Below are positions 1-10,277 of a stretch of 64,000 nt of DNA, one piece after another; positions within the stretch are counted from its first letter, which is position 1, and each line of letters starts with the position of its first letter. The DNA comes from Cryobacterium sp. PH29-G1 (lineage in GTDB: Bacteria > Actinomycetota > Actinomycetes > Actinomycetales > Microbacteriaceae): positions 372,001 through 436,000 of the forward strand of contig NZ_JASISY010000002.1 of assembly GCF_030063365.1 (NCBI RefSeq), read 5' to 3'. The translations under genes were made by a program, and so were the position numbers. The notes under the pieces are model-generated. The model had not been told where the DNA came from, made no database searches, and saw only the letters and a program-made list of their open reading frames with translations.

Positions 1-840
1 GGGCACATAGACGGCCGGAATTCCGAGGGCACACAGCTCACTCACGGTGGCCGCACCGGCGCGGGTGACGGCAAAATCGCTCGCGGCCAGGGCGAGGTCC
101 ATCCGGTCGCAGTAGGCGAGAAGGTGGTAATGTTCCACGCCCGGGTCGGAGACTTCGGCGGTGTCGCCGGTGATGTGCATCACCTGCCAGCCCGCAGCGA
201 CCACGGCGGCGGCCGATTCGACCATGCTGGCATTGAGCCGGCGGGCGCCGAGCGAACCGCCCGTCACGAGCAGCACGGGGCGGTCCGGAACCAGGCCAAA
301 AAATGCCAGCGCTTCCGACCGGGTCGCCGCCCGGTCGAGTTCTTCAATTTCGGGCCGAAGCGGCATACCGACGAACCGGGCGTGGCGAATGGGCGTGCCG
401 GCGAAAGCGACCCCCACGTACCGCGTCAACCGGGCGCCGAGCTTATTGGCCAGGCCCGGCTTGGCATTCGCTTCGTGGATGACGATTGGTATGCCGGCCC
501 GGCGAGCGGCCAGATAGGCCGGTGTCGCAACGTAGCCACCGAAGCCGATGACGACGTCAACCCCGCGAGAACGGATGACATCGGTCACCGACCGCACCGC
601 GGCGTTGAAGCGCGCCGGAAAGCGCAGGGCAGCGCCATTGGGGCGTCTGGGAAACGGCACCCGCGGCACCACGATCAGTTCGTAGCCGCGCGCCGGCACC
701 AGTCGTGCTTCCAGACCCTCGCTGGTACCGAGCACCAACACCGTTGCATCCGCGTCACTCGCCCGGATTCGGTCGGCGACGGCGAGCAGGGGGTTGACGT
801 GGCCGGCGGTTCCGCCGCCGGCCAAAAGATACGTGGTCAT
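1..840 (-). CDS. murG: MurG, UDP-GlcNAc:lipid I transferase (C-terminus cut by window edge)
   Basis: This enzyme adds GlcNAc to lipid I on the inner face of the membrane, giving lipid II. The visible 280 residues open with the GT28 glycine-rich loop GGGTAGHVNP (about residues 8-17), which binds the diphosphate of undecaprenyl-PP-MurNAc-pentapeptide. GFGGYVATPAYLAA and IHEANAKPGLANKLG follow in the expected order. The family is usually about 360 residues, so roughly 80 C-terminal residues lie left of the window. The ATG overlaps the ftsW stop as ATGA, implying translational coupling at the downstream end of this dcw operon. Confidence 0.97.
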   Translation of the reverse strand, partial: MTTYLLAGGGTAGHVNPLLAVADRIRASDADATVLVLGTSEGLEARLVPARGYELIVVPRVPFPRRPNGAALRFPARFNAAVRSVTDVIRSRGVDVVIGFGGYVATPAYLAARRAGIPIVIHEANAKPGLANKLGARLTRYVGVAFAGTPIRHARFVGMPLRPEIEELDRAATRSEALAFFGLVPDRPVLLVTGGSLGARRLNASMVESAAAVVAAGWQVMHITGDTAEVSDPGVEHYHLLAYCDRMDLALAASDFAVTRAGAATVSELCALGIPAVYVP

Positions 841-2318
841 GCCCGGTCCGCCTCGATGGAGTCATTGTCATGGAAATCGTTGGGGGTGTTGCTGGATCGG
901 TCACCGCGCGCGAAAGAGAGCACAATACCGATCGCGACCAGGCTCGTGAGCAGAGCGGTGCCACCGGCTGAAATCAAGGGTAGCGGTACGCCCAACACGG
1001 GGAATACTCCCAGCACCACGGCGATGTTCACGAAGGCCTGGCCGATGATCCACACCATGACGGCGGCCGTCGAGACCTTGGCCTGCACGGTCGTGGCCGT
1101 TCGCATGATGCGCAGAAACGCGAAGGCCAGCAGGATGAACATGCCGAGCACGACGATGCAGCCGATCAGGCCGAGCTCCTCGCCGATGATCGCGAAAATG
1201 TAGTCGTTGTCCGCGGCGGGCAGCCAGGACCACTTGGCTTTGGAATTACCAAGGCCAACACCAAGAATGCCGCCGTTGGCCAGCGCCCAGGTGCCGTGCA
1301 GCGGCTGCCAGCAGCTACTGGAGATTTCGCCGCTCAACTCGGTGCAACCCTCATTGAGAAAGCTCATAATGCGGGTCATTCGGTTGGGGCTCACGACAGC
1401 CAGCGCCACCGCCCCGGCCACGCCGACCAGCAGGGGCACCGCAAGCAGCCGCAGCCTGACGCCGGCAAAGAACAGGGCGCCGAACAAAATACCGGCCATG
1501 ATCATGACCGTACCGAGGTCCCCACCGATCATGACGAGCATGACCGCGCCGCCGCCGACACCGAACACGGGAATGAACACGTGCTTCCAGTCGTCGAGCT
1601 GGTCCTGCTTGTCCTTCTGCGCGAGAATCATGCCCAGCCAGATCACGAGGGCAACCTTGATTCCCTCGGACGGCTGAAACTGGATGCCACCGATGTTCAA
1701 CCAGTTGGTGTTGCCACCCGTGCCACGACCGAGACCGGTGGCCACGACGAGAAACTGCAGAAAACACGTGATCAGCAGCGAGGGCCAGGCCACACGTCGC
1801 CAGAACGCCAGTGGCAACCTGCTCACCACGAGCATGAGCGGAATGCCGATCAGCGCGAACATGCCCTGACGCAGCAACCCGCCGAAGAAACCCATGTCGG
1901 CAAGATAGGAGTCCACCGACGACGACGACAACACCATGACCAGGCCGAAAATGACCAGAAACAGGGTGGTGCCCAGCAGAAGAAAGTAGTTGCCGCCCTC
2001 GGCTTTGAAGACCCGACCGAGGTTGATCCGAACGGATGCTCCACCCGGCATTTCCGGCGTGGCCGACGTGTCGGCGACTTTCGACGGTCGCCGGAACGAC
2101 CGTGCGGCCGCGGGGCGCGACGTACCGCGCTGCGTGGAAGGACTGCGCTGTCCGGAAGGACTGCGCTGTCCCGACGTGACGCGCGGCGCCGACGCCTTGG
2201 CGCCCGGTGTGGAGGCGCCCGGTGTGGAGGCGCCCGCTGTGGAGGTGCGCGCTGTGGGGGCGCCCGCTGTGGAGGTGCGCGGCGCGGGGTTGCGAGGCAC
2301 CTGTACCATCCGCGTCAC
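837..2318 (-). CDS. ftsW: FtsW, lipid II polymerase/SEDS division protein
   Basis: This SEDS-family glycosyltransferase polymerises lipid II at the septum together with the class B PBP encoded by ftsI. Its 493 residues begin with a disordered Ser/Thr/Ala/Pro tail of about 100 residues made of short repeats such as STAGAPTART and SGQRSP. About ten membrane segments follow, with SEDS signatures near the end (GVFPVLGVPLPLISAGGTAL and FARGDR). The start is GTG, overlapping the murD stop as GTGA; an ATG three codons later is the alternative. The N-terminal tail is encoded by approximate 15-bp tandem repeats and is the odd part, since typical FtsW proteins lack it. Confidence 0.96.
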   Translation of the reverse strand: MTRMVQVPRNPAPRTSTAGAPTARTSTAGASTPGASTPGAKASAPRVTSGQRSPSGQRSPSTQRGTSRPAAARSFRRPSKVADTSATPEMPGGASVRINLGRVFKAEGGNYFLLLGTTLFLVIFGLVMVLSSSSVDSYLADMGFFGGLLRQGMFALIGIPLMLVVSRLPLAFWRRVAWPSLLITCFLQFLVVATGLGRGTGGNTNWLNIGGIQFQPSEGIKVALVIWLGMILAQKDKQDQLDDWKHVFIPVFGVGGGAVMLVMIGGDLGTVMIMAGILFGALFFAGVRLRLLAVPLLVGVAGAVALAVVSPNRMTRIMSFLNEGCTELSGEISSSCWQPLHGTWALANGGILGVGLGNSKAKWSWLPAADNDYIFAIIGEELGLIGCIVVLGMFILLAFAFLRIMRTATTVQAKVSTAAVMVWIIGQAFVNIAVVLGVFPVLGVPLPLISAGGTALLTSLVAIGIVLSFARGDRSSNTPNDFHDNDSIEADRA

Positions 2319-3814
2319 CTGCCTAAGAAGTCGTGTACTGCCTGATTGAACAGCCGGCCGCGTTCGGCGTAGCTCTCGAACTGGTCCATCGATGCGGCCG
2401 CCGGAGCCAGCAGCACCGTGTCGCCTTCCCGGGCAAGTTCGGCGGCCAGCCGAACAGCCTGGGCCATCACCTGTTCAGTGTCGTCTGCGTCGATCTCGAA
2501 CACGGTCAGGTCGGGGGCGTGTCGCGCGAATGCCCGCCGTAATTCCAGCCGGTCCACGCCGATGATGATCGCTCCCCGCAGCCGGCCAACGTGCTTGAGC
2601 ACAAGGGCGTCGATATCGACCCCCTTGAGCAACCCGCCGACCAACCAGACCACCGATTCGTACGCGGCCAGCGAGGCGTCGGCGGCATGCGGATTGGTCG
2701 CCTTGGAATCGTCAATCCATTCCACTCCGTCACCGATGGCAACGGTCTCGATGCGGTGCGCGTCGAGGTGAAAGGTTTCGAGCGCGGTGTGAATGGTTGC
2801 CGGCAGCACGCCGAACGACCGGGCCAGCGCGCTGGCGGCCAGCACGTCCATGATCACGTGCGGGGCACCGAGACCGGCCGCTACGAGGTGCGGCACGGTG
2901 GTCAGCTCAAGGGCGCGTTCAAATCGGTCTTCGAGGAAGGCCCGATCGCAGACGATGCCGTCGACGATGCCCAACTCGCTCGGCCCGGGAACCCCGAGAC
3001 CGAAACCGATCGCTCGGGCGCCCTCCTGCACGTCGGCGTTCTGCACCATCGTGAGGGTGGCAGCATCCGCTGTGTTGTACACGCAGGCGACCGCGGTATT
3101 GAGGTAGACCGTTGCTTTGGCTGCTCGATAGGCCTCGGCCGAACCGTGCCAGTCCAGGTGATCGTCGGCGATGTTGAGGCAGAGGCTGGCCCACGGTTTG
3201 AGGGCGCCGGGGCCGCTGTGTGGCAGGTGGTGCAACTGGTAGCTCGACAGTTCAACGACGAGCACGTCCCAGCCCTGCGGGTCGCGGATGGCGTCGAGCA
3301 CGGGCACGCCGATGTTGCCGCAGGGAGCGACGCGGCTGCCGTGAGCGGCGAGCATGGTGGCGGTGAGCTGCACGGTCGTGGTTTTGCCGTTGGTGCCGGT
3401 GACGAGCATCCACTCGGCGGGAACACCCACCTTGTCACGCAGCCGCCAGGCCAGCTCGATATCGCCCCACACCGGCACCCCCTGTTCGGCCGCCCAGAGC
3501 AGCAGCGGATGGTCGGGGTGGAAGCCAGGCGACACGATGATGACGTCCGGATGCTGCGCGACAAGCTCGGCCGGCACCGTGCGCAGGTCGGCCTGCACGA
3601 ACGGCACCCCGAGCACCATGAGCAGGTCGAAACGTTCGTCGGGACCGGGCGACGCCAGCACGAGCACGTCAGCGCCGAGTTCGGCGAGGGTATCGGCGGC
3701 GGCGAATCCGGTCACGCCGAGCCCGAGCACGGCCACGCGCAGGCCCGTCCAGTCGGCGTGCCAGCTGGTGAGGGTGTCGAAGCGATCGGTGCCGGGCACG
3801 GTGCTCTCGCTCAT
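2315..3814 (-). CDS. murD: MurD, UDP-MurNAc-L-Ala:D-Glu ligase
   Basis: This cytoplasmic ATP-dependent Mur ligase adds the second stem-peptide residue, D-Glu. The 499-residue product has an N-terminal Rossmann-like domain (VAVLGLGVTGFAAA), the ATP loop GTNGKTTT around residue 140, the ELSSYQL motif, and the late IDDSKATNPHA motif typical of MurD. The chosen ATG at 3814 (protein MSESTVPG) overlaps the mraY stop as TAATG; an in-frame start five codons upstream would run 16 bp into mraY and is less likely. It sits between mraY and ftsW, the usual dcw order. Confidence 0.97.
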   Translation of the reverse strand: MSESTVPGTDRFDTLTSWHADWTGLRVAVLGLGVTGFAAADTLAELGADVLVLASPGPDERFDLLMVLGVPFVQADLRTVPAELVAQHPDVIIVSPGFHPDHPLLLWAAEQGVPVWGDIELAWRLRDKVGVPAEWMLVTGTNGKTTTVQLTATMLAAHGSRVAPCGNIGVPVLDAIRDPQGWDVLVVELSSYQLHHLPHSGPGALKPWASLCLNIADDHLDWHGSAEAYRAAKATVYLNTAVACVYNTADAATLTMVQNADVQEGARAIGFGLGVPGPSELGIVDGIVCDRAFLEDRFERALELTTVPHLVAAGLGAPHVIMDVLAASALARSFGVLPATIHTALETFHLDAHRIETVAIGDGVEWIDDSKATNPHAADASLAAYESVVWLVGGLLKGVDIDALVLKHVGRLRGAIIIGVDRLELRRAFARHAPDLTVFEIDADDTEQVMAQAVRLAAELAREGDTVLLAPAAASMDQFESYAERGRLFNQAVHDFLGR

Positions 3815-4905
3815 TAGCGTGACAGCCACTCGAGGTAGAACGATCCGACGCCGGCGGCGACGAGCATGCCGCCGATAATCCAGAAGCGCACGACGACCGT
3901 GACTTCGGCCCAGCCCTTGAGCTCGAAGTGGTGGTGGACCGGACTCATCAGGAAGATGCGTTTACCGTGCGTGATTTTGAAGTAAGCCCGCTGCACGATC
4001 ACCGATCCGGCTTCCATCACGAACAGGCCTCCGATGAGCACGAGGAGCAGTTCGGTGCGGCTGAGAATCGCGAGGGCGGCCAGCGCGCCACCGAGCGCGA
4101 GCGAGCCGGTGTCTCCGAGGAAGATCTTGGCCGGTGACGTGTTCCACCAGAGAAACCCGATCAGGCCGCCGACGATGGTGGCGGCGACAATGGCGAGGTC
4201 GAACGAGTCGGGGCCGAGGTAGCACTTGTACTGATCGGCGGCATCCGCTCCCCCAAAGCAGCTCTGGTTGGACTGCCAGAAGCCGATGACGACGAACGAT
4301 CCGATCGCGAAGATGAGGGCGCCGGTGGCGAGGCCGTCGAGGCCGTCGGCGACGTTGACGCCGTTCGAGGTCGCGGCGACGATCAGGCAGATCCAGACCA
4401 GGAAAACGGCGATACCGATGAAGGTACCCAGCTTCATGAAGTCCAGTGGCAGGTCGCGGATGAACGAGATACTCGTTGAGGCCGGCGTCTGGCCGTTACG
4501 GTCAACGAATTGCAGCGACATCACGGCAAAAGCAGCGGCGACGATGACCTGTCCGAGCACCTTGGACCAACCACCGAGCCCGAGGCTGCGCTGGTTGCGG
4601 GTCTTCAGGAAGTCGTCCAGAAAACCCACGAGTCCGAGCCCGACCATCATGAACAACACCAGTAGCGGCGAGGGCGTGAAGGGTCTTTGTTCGATCAACA
4701 TGGCGGTGAAATAGCTGATCAGCACGCCCAGAATGATGATGATACCGCCCATGGTGGCGGTGCCGCGCTTGGCATGATGGCTCTTGGGCCCGTCATCACG
4801 AATGAACTGGCCCCAGCCGAACTTCTTGAACAAGCGAATGAACAGCGGCGTCAAAAAGAGGGTGAAGGCGAGCGAAAACGCACCGGACAGCAGTAGGACT
4901 CTCAC
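3814..4905 (-). CDS. mraY: MraY, phospho-MurNAc-pentapeptide translocase
   Basis: This integral membrane enzyme transfers phospho-MurNAc-pentapeptide to undecaprenyl phosphate, forming lipid I. The 363-residue protein has about ten membrane helices. It shows the [17 protein letters not shown] region near residue 40, the Mg-binding stretch [24 protein letters not shown], and the late histidine motif MSPVHHHFE. Length and motifs are normal. It overlaps murF by ATGA upstream and murD by TAATG downstream. Confidence 0.97.
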   Translation of the reverse strand: MRVLLLSGAFSLAFTLFLTPLFIRLFKKFGWGQFIRDDGPKSHHAKRGTATMGGIIIILGVLISYFTAMLIEQRPFTPSPLLVLFMMVGLGLVGFLDDFLKTRNQRSLGLGGWSKVLGQVIVAAAFAVMSLQFVDRNGQTPASTSISFIRDLPLDFMKLGTFIGIAVFLVWICLIVAATSNGVNVADGLDGLATGALIFAIGSFVVIGFWQSNQSCFGGADAADQYKCYLGPDSFDLAIVAATIVGGLIGFLWWNTSPAKIFLGDTGSLALGGALAALAILSRTELLLVLIGGLFVMEAGSVIVQRAYFKITHGKRIFLMSPVHHHFELKGWAEVTVVVRFWIIGGMLVAAGVGSFYLEWLSR

Positions 4906-6311
4906 GAGAACAAGTCTCCCAATCGATCGCCGAGATATCGCAGACCCGCGGAGTTGGATGACTTCACGAGCACCGTATCCCCCGGATTCACGCTGGTCCG
5001 CACCAGTTCGAAGGCTTCGTCCGGCGTGTCGACATAGGCCGACTCGCCGTCCCAGGAACCCTCATTGATGGTGCTGATGTGCATGCGGCGGGCGGCGGGG
5101 CCCACCACGATCATCTGGGAGATGTTCAGGCGCACCGCGAGCAGCCCGATGCGATCGTGCTCCTCACCGGCCTGTTCGCCGAGTTCGGCCATCTCGCCGA
5201 GCACCGCAATGGTGCGTCGGCCGGGAGTGCCGATCTGAGCGAGCGTCTTGAGCGCTGCGCTCATCGAATCGGGGCTGGCGTTGTACGCGTCGTTGATGAT
5301 GGTGACGTCGTCTTTACCGCCGAGTACCTCCATCCGCCAGCGTTCAGCGCGGGTGGTGGCTTGCAGCGCTGCGACGATATCGTGGAGCGAAACCCCCAGC
5401 ACCTCGGCGGCAGCGGCCGCTGCGAGGGCGTTCATGACGTGGTGTTCGCCGAGCACGGGAAACACGACCGGGGCACTCTGACCGTTGGCGAGGTGCAGGG
5501 TGAAGGTCGTTCCGGTGCGGCCGGAGTGGAGGTCGCTCGCGCGCACGTTGACCTGGCCGTATTCGCCGAACCGCACAATGCGGGCGGGCGTGACCTCGGC
5601 CATCTGCGTGACACGCCGGTCGTCGCCGTTCAGCACCGCGACGTCGGTGGCGAGCAGGTGCGTCACCATCTCCGATTTAGCCCGGACGGTGGCGTCGAGG
5701 TCACCGAACTCGCCGGCGTGGGCGAGGCCGACGGTGAGCACAATCCCGACGTCGGGGCGCGCGAGGCGCACGAGGCGTGCGATGGCACCCTCGCTGCTGG
5801 CCCCCATCTCAATGACCAGGAACCGGGTGTCGAAGGTCACCTCGAGCATCGTCATCGGCGCGCCGACCTGATTGTTGAAGGAACCCTGCGGAGCGACGGT
5901 GGGGCCGACCCGCTGCAGGATGCTGCGGAGCAGGTTCTTGGTGGTGGTCTTGCCGTTGGAACCGGTCACGCCGACGACCCGGAGTGTGCCGGCGGCGCGC
6001 ACCCGGGCGACGACCAGAGCGGCGAGGCCGCCGAGAGCTGCGACGGCGTCGGAGACCACGATCTGGCTCACGGGCAGGTCGAGCCGTCGTTCCACGATGA
6101 GCAGCGTCGCCCCCCGTGTGACGGCGACGGGCGCGAACAGGTGTCCGTCGGTGACCGCTCCGGGCTTGGCGATGAAGATGGAACCGGGTTCAACCAGGCG
6201 AGAGTCGGTCTGCACCGAACCGTCGACGAGGTCAGCGGCCGTGGCGCTGTCGGACAGGTGCAGGGCGCCGTCGACGGCCTGGCTGATATCGGCCAGAGAG
6301 AGGGCGATCAT
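4902..6311 (-). CDS. murF: MurF, UDP-MurNAc-tripeptide:D-Ala-D-Ala ligase
   Basis: This ligase adds D-Ala-D-Ala to the UDP-MurNAc-tripeptide, completing the stem peptide. Its 469 residues include the ATP-binding loop GSNGKTTTK near residue 120, the [11 protein letters not shown] segment characteristic of MurF, and the [11 protein letters not shown] signature in the C-terminal half. The ATG directly abuts the murE stop codon (TAA then ATG), with no gap. Confidence 0.97.
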   Translation of the reverse strand: MIALSLADISQAVDGALHLSDSATAADLVDGSVQTDSRLVEPGSIFIAKPGAVTDGHLFAPVAVTRGATLLIVERRLDLPVSQIVVSDAVAALGGLAALVVARVRAAGTLRVVGVTGSNGKTTTKNLLRSILQRVGPTVAPQGSFNNQVGAPMTMLEVTFDTRFLVIEMGASSEGAIARLVRLARPDVGIVLTVGLAHAGEFGDLDATVRAKSEMVTHLLATDVAVLNGDDRRVTQMAEVTPARIVRFGEYGQVNVRASDLHSGRTGTTFTLHLANGQSAPVVFPVLGEHHVMNALAAAAAAEVLGVSLHDIVAALQATTRAERWRMEVLGGKDDVTIINDAYNASPDSMSAALKTLAQIGTPGRRTIAVLGEMAELGEQAGEEHDRIGLLAVRLNISQMIVVGPAARRMHISTINEGSWDGESAYVDTPDEAFELVRTSVNPGDTVLVKSSNSAGLRYLGDRLGDLFS

Positions 6312-7856
6312 TTACAGCCACCCCGCGTCTCTCAGCGCATGGCGCGAGTCGTCCCGGGCCGAGTAGGGCAGTTTCACGCCCTTCACCTCGTGGTAGTCCT
6401 CGTGGCCTGGTCCCGCGTACAGAATGGTGTCTCCTTCGTGTGCGAGTGACAACGCCGTGCGGAATGCCGCACGCGGGTTGGCCACCTCGTAAAACTCGCC
6501 GTCCGGCACGGCTTCGCGCGCGGCCTTCAGCAGAACGGCACGGATGCTCGCGGGGTCTTCAAACCGCGGGTGAAAGTCGGTCACCACCACGATATCGCTG
6601 CCTTGTGCCGCGATCCGGCCCATATCAGCGCGTTTCGTGCTGTCGCGGTCGCCGTCGGCGCCGAACAGCATGATCAGTTTGCCGGGGGTGAATTTACGCA
6701 GGGCAGCGAGCGTATTCAGGAACGCATCCGGGCTGTGCCCGTAGTCGATGTAGACGAGCGGCCCGCGGTCACCGGAGATGCGCTCGGCCCGACCTGGGAT
6801 GAAAGCGACGATGCCGTCGTCACGGTTCAGCGCATGCTGGATGGCCCCGAGGTCAAACCCGCTTTCTACGAGCATGACGATGGCCAGGGCTGCGTTGGCG
6901 GCCATATACCAGCCCAGCAACGGTACTCGTGTGTGCAGGCGGCGGCCATCGGGGCCCTCGAGCACGAAGTCGGTATGGGTGGCCGATTCGCCCACCACGG
7001 TCATGCGCCAGTCGGCGTCAACATCCGCTCGGTTGGTAATGGTTGTCACCGGAATGCGGCATTCGTCGGCGATACGACGACCCCACTCGGTGTCGACGGT
7101 GACAACGCCACGGTGCGAGCGGTCGGGTTGGAATAGCTCCAACTTGGCCTGAAAGTAATCGTCCATCGCCGCGTAGTCATCGAGGTGATCGTGGCTCAGG
7201 TTGGTGAACGCGGCCACATCGAAAACCAGCCCGTCGACCCGGTAGCGGCTCAGCGCCTGGGCGGACACTTCGATGCCGACAGCACGCACTTCGGCCTCGT
7301 TCATGCGGGCCAGGAGGGCGTGCAATTCGCTGGCTTCCGGCGTGGTCAGCGCGCTCGTGACGGCAAGGTCCCCGATGCGGCGTTCGGCGGTCGACGTGAG
7401 CCCGGAGACGACGCCGAGCTGGTTCAGAATGCCGAAGAGGAGGTAGACGACGCTGGTCTTGCCGTTGGTGCCGGTCACCGCGAACAGCGTCGCCGGGTTT
7501 TCGTCGGTGCGGTAAATCCAGGCGGCGACAGCCCCCAGCGCGGCACGGGCATCCGGCGTCACCAACACCGGCAGGCCGCTGGCCACGGCCAATGCCGCTC
7601 CGGCTTCGTCGGTCAACACAGCGACGGCGCCGGCTTCGGCGGCCGCGGCCGCGAAGGTGGCACCGTGCAGGTGCTGGCCGGGGACACCGACGTACAGGTC
7701 ACCCGGTTGCACCGTGCGGGAGCTCAGGCTCACCCCGGTGACCTCGAGACCATCGATGTCTCCACGTAGTTCTAGATCAAATTCGGCAACCAATCCCGAC
7801 AACGACCGCGGAACGGGATGCTCGGGACGGAGAGCCGACGGCGCCAATTCAGACAC
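6312..7856 (-). CDS. murE: MurE, UDP-MurNAc-dipeptide:diamino acid ligase
   Basis: This cytoplasmic Mur ligase adds the third stem-peptide residue. The 514-residue protein carries GTNGKTSV near residue 130, HLDDYAAMDDYFQAK in the central domain and a C-terminal SGPGHEDY-like segment (AGPGHEDYHEVKG). The substrate-selecting position, DNPR in meso-DAP-type enzymes, reads FHPRFEDP here (about 6560-6585), so the third residue is probably not meso-DAP; many Microbacteriaceae use diaminobutyrate, ornithine, lysine or homoserine. The start is GTG, 15 bp after the ftsI stop. Confidence 0.95.
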   Translation of the reverse strand: MSELAPSALRPEHPVPRSLSGLVAEFDLELRGDIDGLEVTGVSLSSRTVQPGDLYVGVPGQHLHGATFAAAAAEAGAVAVLTDEAGAALAVASGLPVLVTPDARAALGAVAAWIYRTDENPATLFAVTGTNGKTSVVYLLFGILNQLGVVSGLTSTAERRIGDLAVTSALTTPEASELHALLARMNEAEVRAVGIEVSAQALSRYRVDGLVFDVAAFTNLSHDHLDDYAAMDDYFQAKLELFQPDRSHRGVVTVDTEWGRRIADECRIPVTTITNRADVDADWRMTVVGESATHTDFVLEGPDGRRLHTRVPLLGWYMAANAALAIVMLVESGFDLGAIQHALNRDDGIVAFIPGRAERISGDRGPLVYIDYGHSPDAFLNTLAALRKFTPGKLIMLFGADGDRDSTKRADMGRIAAQGSDIVVVTDFHPRFEDPASIRAVLLKAAREAVPDGEFYEVANPRAAFRTALSLAHEGDTILYAGPGHEDYHEVKGVKLPYSARDDSRHALRDAGWL

Positions 7857-7871
7857 GCAGGGCTCGCTTTC

Positions 7872-9680
7872 TTACCAGGTGGATGGGAGGTCAGGCGCAG
7901 TCGCGCCGGAGGGAACCGCCCGGTACTTTTTCAACACTTGGCTCATGATCTCTTGAAAGACCGGAGCCGGCGCTGCAGACGTATTCAGTTTAACAGGGTC
8001 GGCGATGCTGACCGAGACGACATACTGCGGATCGTCGGCGGGGGCGAACCCGGAAACCGATACCAGGTACCCGCTGGAGTATCCGCCCTTGCCGTCGGGC
8101 ATTTGAGCAGTCCCGGTTTTAGCCGCAACGCGATACCCGGGAATTTCCCAGATGCTGGAGACCCAGCTGTTCTGATACACCATCTCGAGCACGTCGCTGG
8201 TTTCGTTCGCGGCCTTCTCCGACAGCACCCGGGTACCGGTTGTCTCTGGCACGTTGGTGATCGTGCCATCGGCCTGCCGACAGCCCTCAACCAGTTGCAC
8301 GGGCATGCGCACACCGTCGTTGGCGATTGTTTGGTAGATGCTGGAGACTTGCAGGGCGGTCGTGGTGAGGCCTTGACCGAACATGGTCGCGTAGCTGGTC
8401 TGGTTATCCCACTCCTCCACCGGGTGGAGGATTCCGCTGTCCTCACGGGGAAATCCACTTTCGGTCGCCGTGCCGACGCCAAACGCCTTCAAGTAGTCGT
8501 AGCGTTTCTGATTGGTGAGCATCTCGCCGAACTTGGACATTCCAGTGTTGCTCGAATCGATCAGAACACCGGTCAGGGTCATCCGCTGGTCCGCGTGGGC
8601 ATGGCTGTCATTGATGTTGGCGCCGTTAGCCGGAAGGTAGCGGTACGGCGCGACCACGCCGGTGTCGAGTGTCGCGACGCCGGCGTCCAGAACGGATGCC
8701 GCGGTGAGGGCTTTAAGCGTTGATCCCGGTTCGAAGGACTGGGTGAATGCGCGTGAGCCGCGGTCTTCCGGATTTTCGGTACCGCCGACATTGTTCGGGT
8801 CGACCGATGGATAGTCCGCGACGGCAAGAAGCTTGCCCGTCTTGGCGTCCTGCACGACCGCCGTCGCCCACGCTGCACCGGTCTCCTGAGCGCGAGCAGC
8901 CAGGGTTTGTTGCACGAACCAGTTCAGGTCGGAATCGATGGTGGTAATGACGTCGCCGCCGTCGACGGCTTCGGAGCCCGTCACGCTGCTGCCGGGGATT
9001 CGCACACCGTCGGCACCCTTTTCGTAGGTCTCGGAGCCGTTGGTGGAGGCCAGGCAGGCATCCTGCCCCGATTCGAGTCCGGCTTGCGGCACGCCCTCCC
9101 CCGACAAGTATCCCAATATGTTACCGGCGACCGCGCCGTTGGGATACACCCGGCTCGGGCTGTTTTCCGAGTAGGTCCACGGTATGTGCAGATCCTGCAC
9201 GGCCCGCAGCACATCAACGTCTACCTTCTGCGCGATGTAGGCGAAGTTCGCTTTGGCGTTGGCCTCAAGAGCGGTGGAGATCGTCAAGAGAATAGCGTCG
9301 CCGGTCTGACCGGTGGCCGCACCGATTTCGGCGGCCGCATCGGCCACCGAGATTTCCACCTTCTTACCGTCGACGGTGCGGGTAAACGGCGTGGCGTTCA
9401 CCGGAGACATGGTGATGTTGTAGCGCATGACCGTTGAGGCCAAAACGACACCGTTCGCGTCGAGGATCTCACCGCGCGAGCCATAGACCACCTGACCGAC
9501 CGAGCGGTTTCCCACCGAGTCGGCGGTCAGCGAATCGGCCTGCACGACCTGAATATCGACCAGGCGCACCAGAAACACGCTGACCACGACGAACAATACA
9601 AGAATGGTCGATACGGTGCGTCGACGACTGGACCGCGACGCGGTCGAGTTCTTTCGGGCACTGCTTGTGCGCACGCTCAT
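7872..9680 (-). CDS. ftsI: FtsI/PBP3-type septal peptidoglycan transpeptidase
   Basis: This class B penicillin-binding protein cross-links septal peptidoglycan. The 602-residue protein has a short basic N-terminus, one membrane anchor (about residues 24-45), a pedestal domain beginning near RGEILDANG, and a transpeptidase domain. That domain has the serine motif STLK (about 320-323), SSN (about 376-378) and KTGTA (about 521-525). The C-terminus is short. It has no PASTA domains. The gene starts with ATG 27 bp after ftsL and heads the mur ligases. Confidence 0.97.
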   Translation of the reverse strand: MSVRTSSARKNSTASRSSRRRTVSTILVLFVVVSVFLVRLVDIQVVQADSLTADSVGNRSVGQVVYGSRGEILDANGVVLASTVMRYNITMSPVNATPFTRTVDGKKVEISVADAAAEIGAATGQTGDAILLTISTALEANAKANFAYIAQKVDVDVLRAVQDLHIPWTYSENSPSRVYPNGAVAGNILGYLSGEGVPQAGLESGQDACLASTNGSETYEKGADGVRIPGSSVTGSEAVDGGDVITTIDSDLNWFVQQTLAARAQETGAAWATAVVQDAKTGKLLAVADYPSVDPNNVGGTENPEDRGSRAFTQSFEPGSTLKALTAASVLDAGVATLDTGVVAPYRYLPANGANINDSHAHADQRMTLTGVLIDSSNTGMSKFGEMLTNQKRYDYLKAFGVGTATESGFPREDSGILHPVEEWDNQTSYATMFGQGLTTTALQVSSIYQTIANDGVRMPVQLVEGCRQADGTITNVPETTGTRVLSEKAANETSDVLEMVYQNSWVSSIWEIPGYRVAAKTGTAQMPDGKGGYSSGYLVSVSGFAPADDPQYVVSVSIADPVKLNTSAAPAPVFQEIMSQVLKKYRAVPSGATAPDLPSTW

Positions 9681-9707
9681 CTGCCCATCATGGTCGACAC
9701 GGGGAAA

Positions 9708-10277
9708 CTATCGGGTAGTGGGCGCCGCGAGTCCCGCAGGAACTACCGGAGCGCTCGTGATTGCTACAGCGCCGGCCGAAGCCTTCGCGGCGGCGGGCGC
9801 CTGGGTCAGCGGTTCGCTTCCGGCCAGCAGTGCGTTGGGAACGAGGCTGGCCGCACCGGCCTGCGAACCCGACGCCGAAGCCGGCGCGCCCAAAACAGCG
9901 CCGTCGGACAGGCGCAGGTAGACGGGATTGGAGTTGCTCACCATGCCCAGTCCTTCGGCATTGGCAGCGAGGCTTTGCGGTGACGATACCCGCACCAGGT
10001 CTTCGTTCACACTGGCCGCCGTACGGCCCAGCTCGGCCTGGCTCGACTGCAGGCTCGAAATCTCATAGGCGCCCTGGGAGATGCCAACGCTCAAAAGCAG
10101 CTGGGCGACGATTATGGCGGCGACGCCAGCCACCGCGGTGAAGGCGTAGAAGATGCGCGGGCGCGCCCGGTGGTTCGGCGCGGAAGAGACGAGGCGGAAC
10201 CCGCGATGTGCCGGTGCCGGAGTTTCGAACTCAGCCTCGTCAACGGCAAAAGACACTCGTGCCAGGTTGTCGCTCAT
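9708..10277 (-). CDS. ftsL: FtsL-like septal membrane protein
   Basis: This small bitopic protein occupies the ftsL position between rsmH and ftsI. The 189 residues comprise a cytoplasmic N-terminus of about 45 residues, one transmembrane helix ([20 protein letters not shown]), an extracytoplasmic stretch that could form a short coiled coil ([21 protein letters not shown]), and an Ala/Pro/Ser-rich tail. FtsL sequences are poorly conserved, so the assignment rests on topology and position. It starts four bases inside rsmH (ATGA overlap). Confidence 0.85.
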   Translation of the reverse strand: MSDNLARVSFAVDEAEFETPAPAHRGFRLVSSAPNHRARPRIFYAFTAVAGVAAIIVAQLLLSVGISQGAYEISSLQSSQAELGRTAASVNEDLVRVSSPQSLAANAEGLGMVSNSNPVYLRLSDGAVLGAPASASGSQAGAASLVPNALLAGSEPLTQAPAAAKASAGAVAITSAPVVPAGLAAPTTR

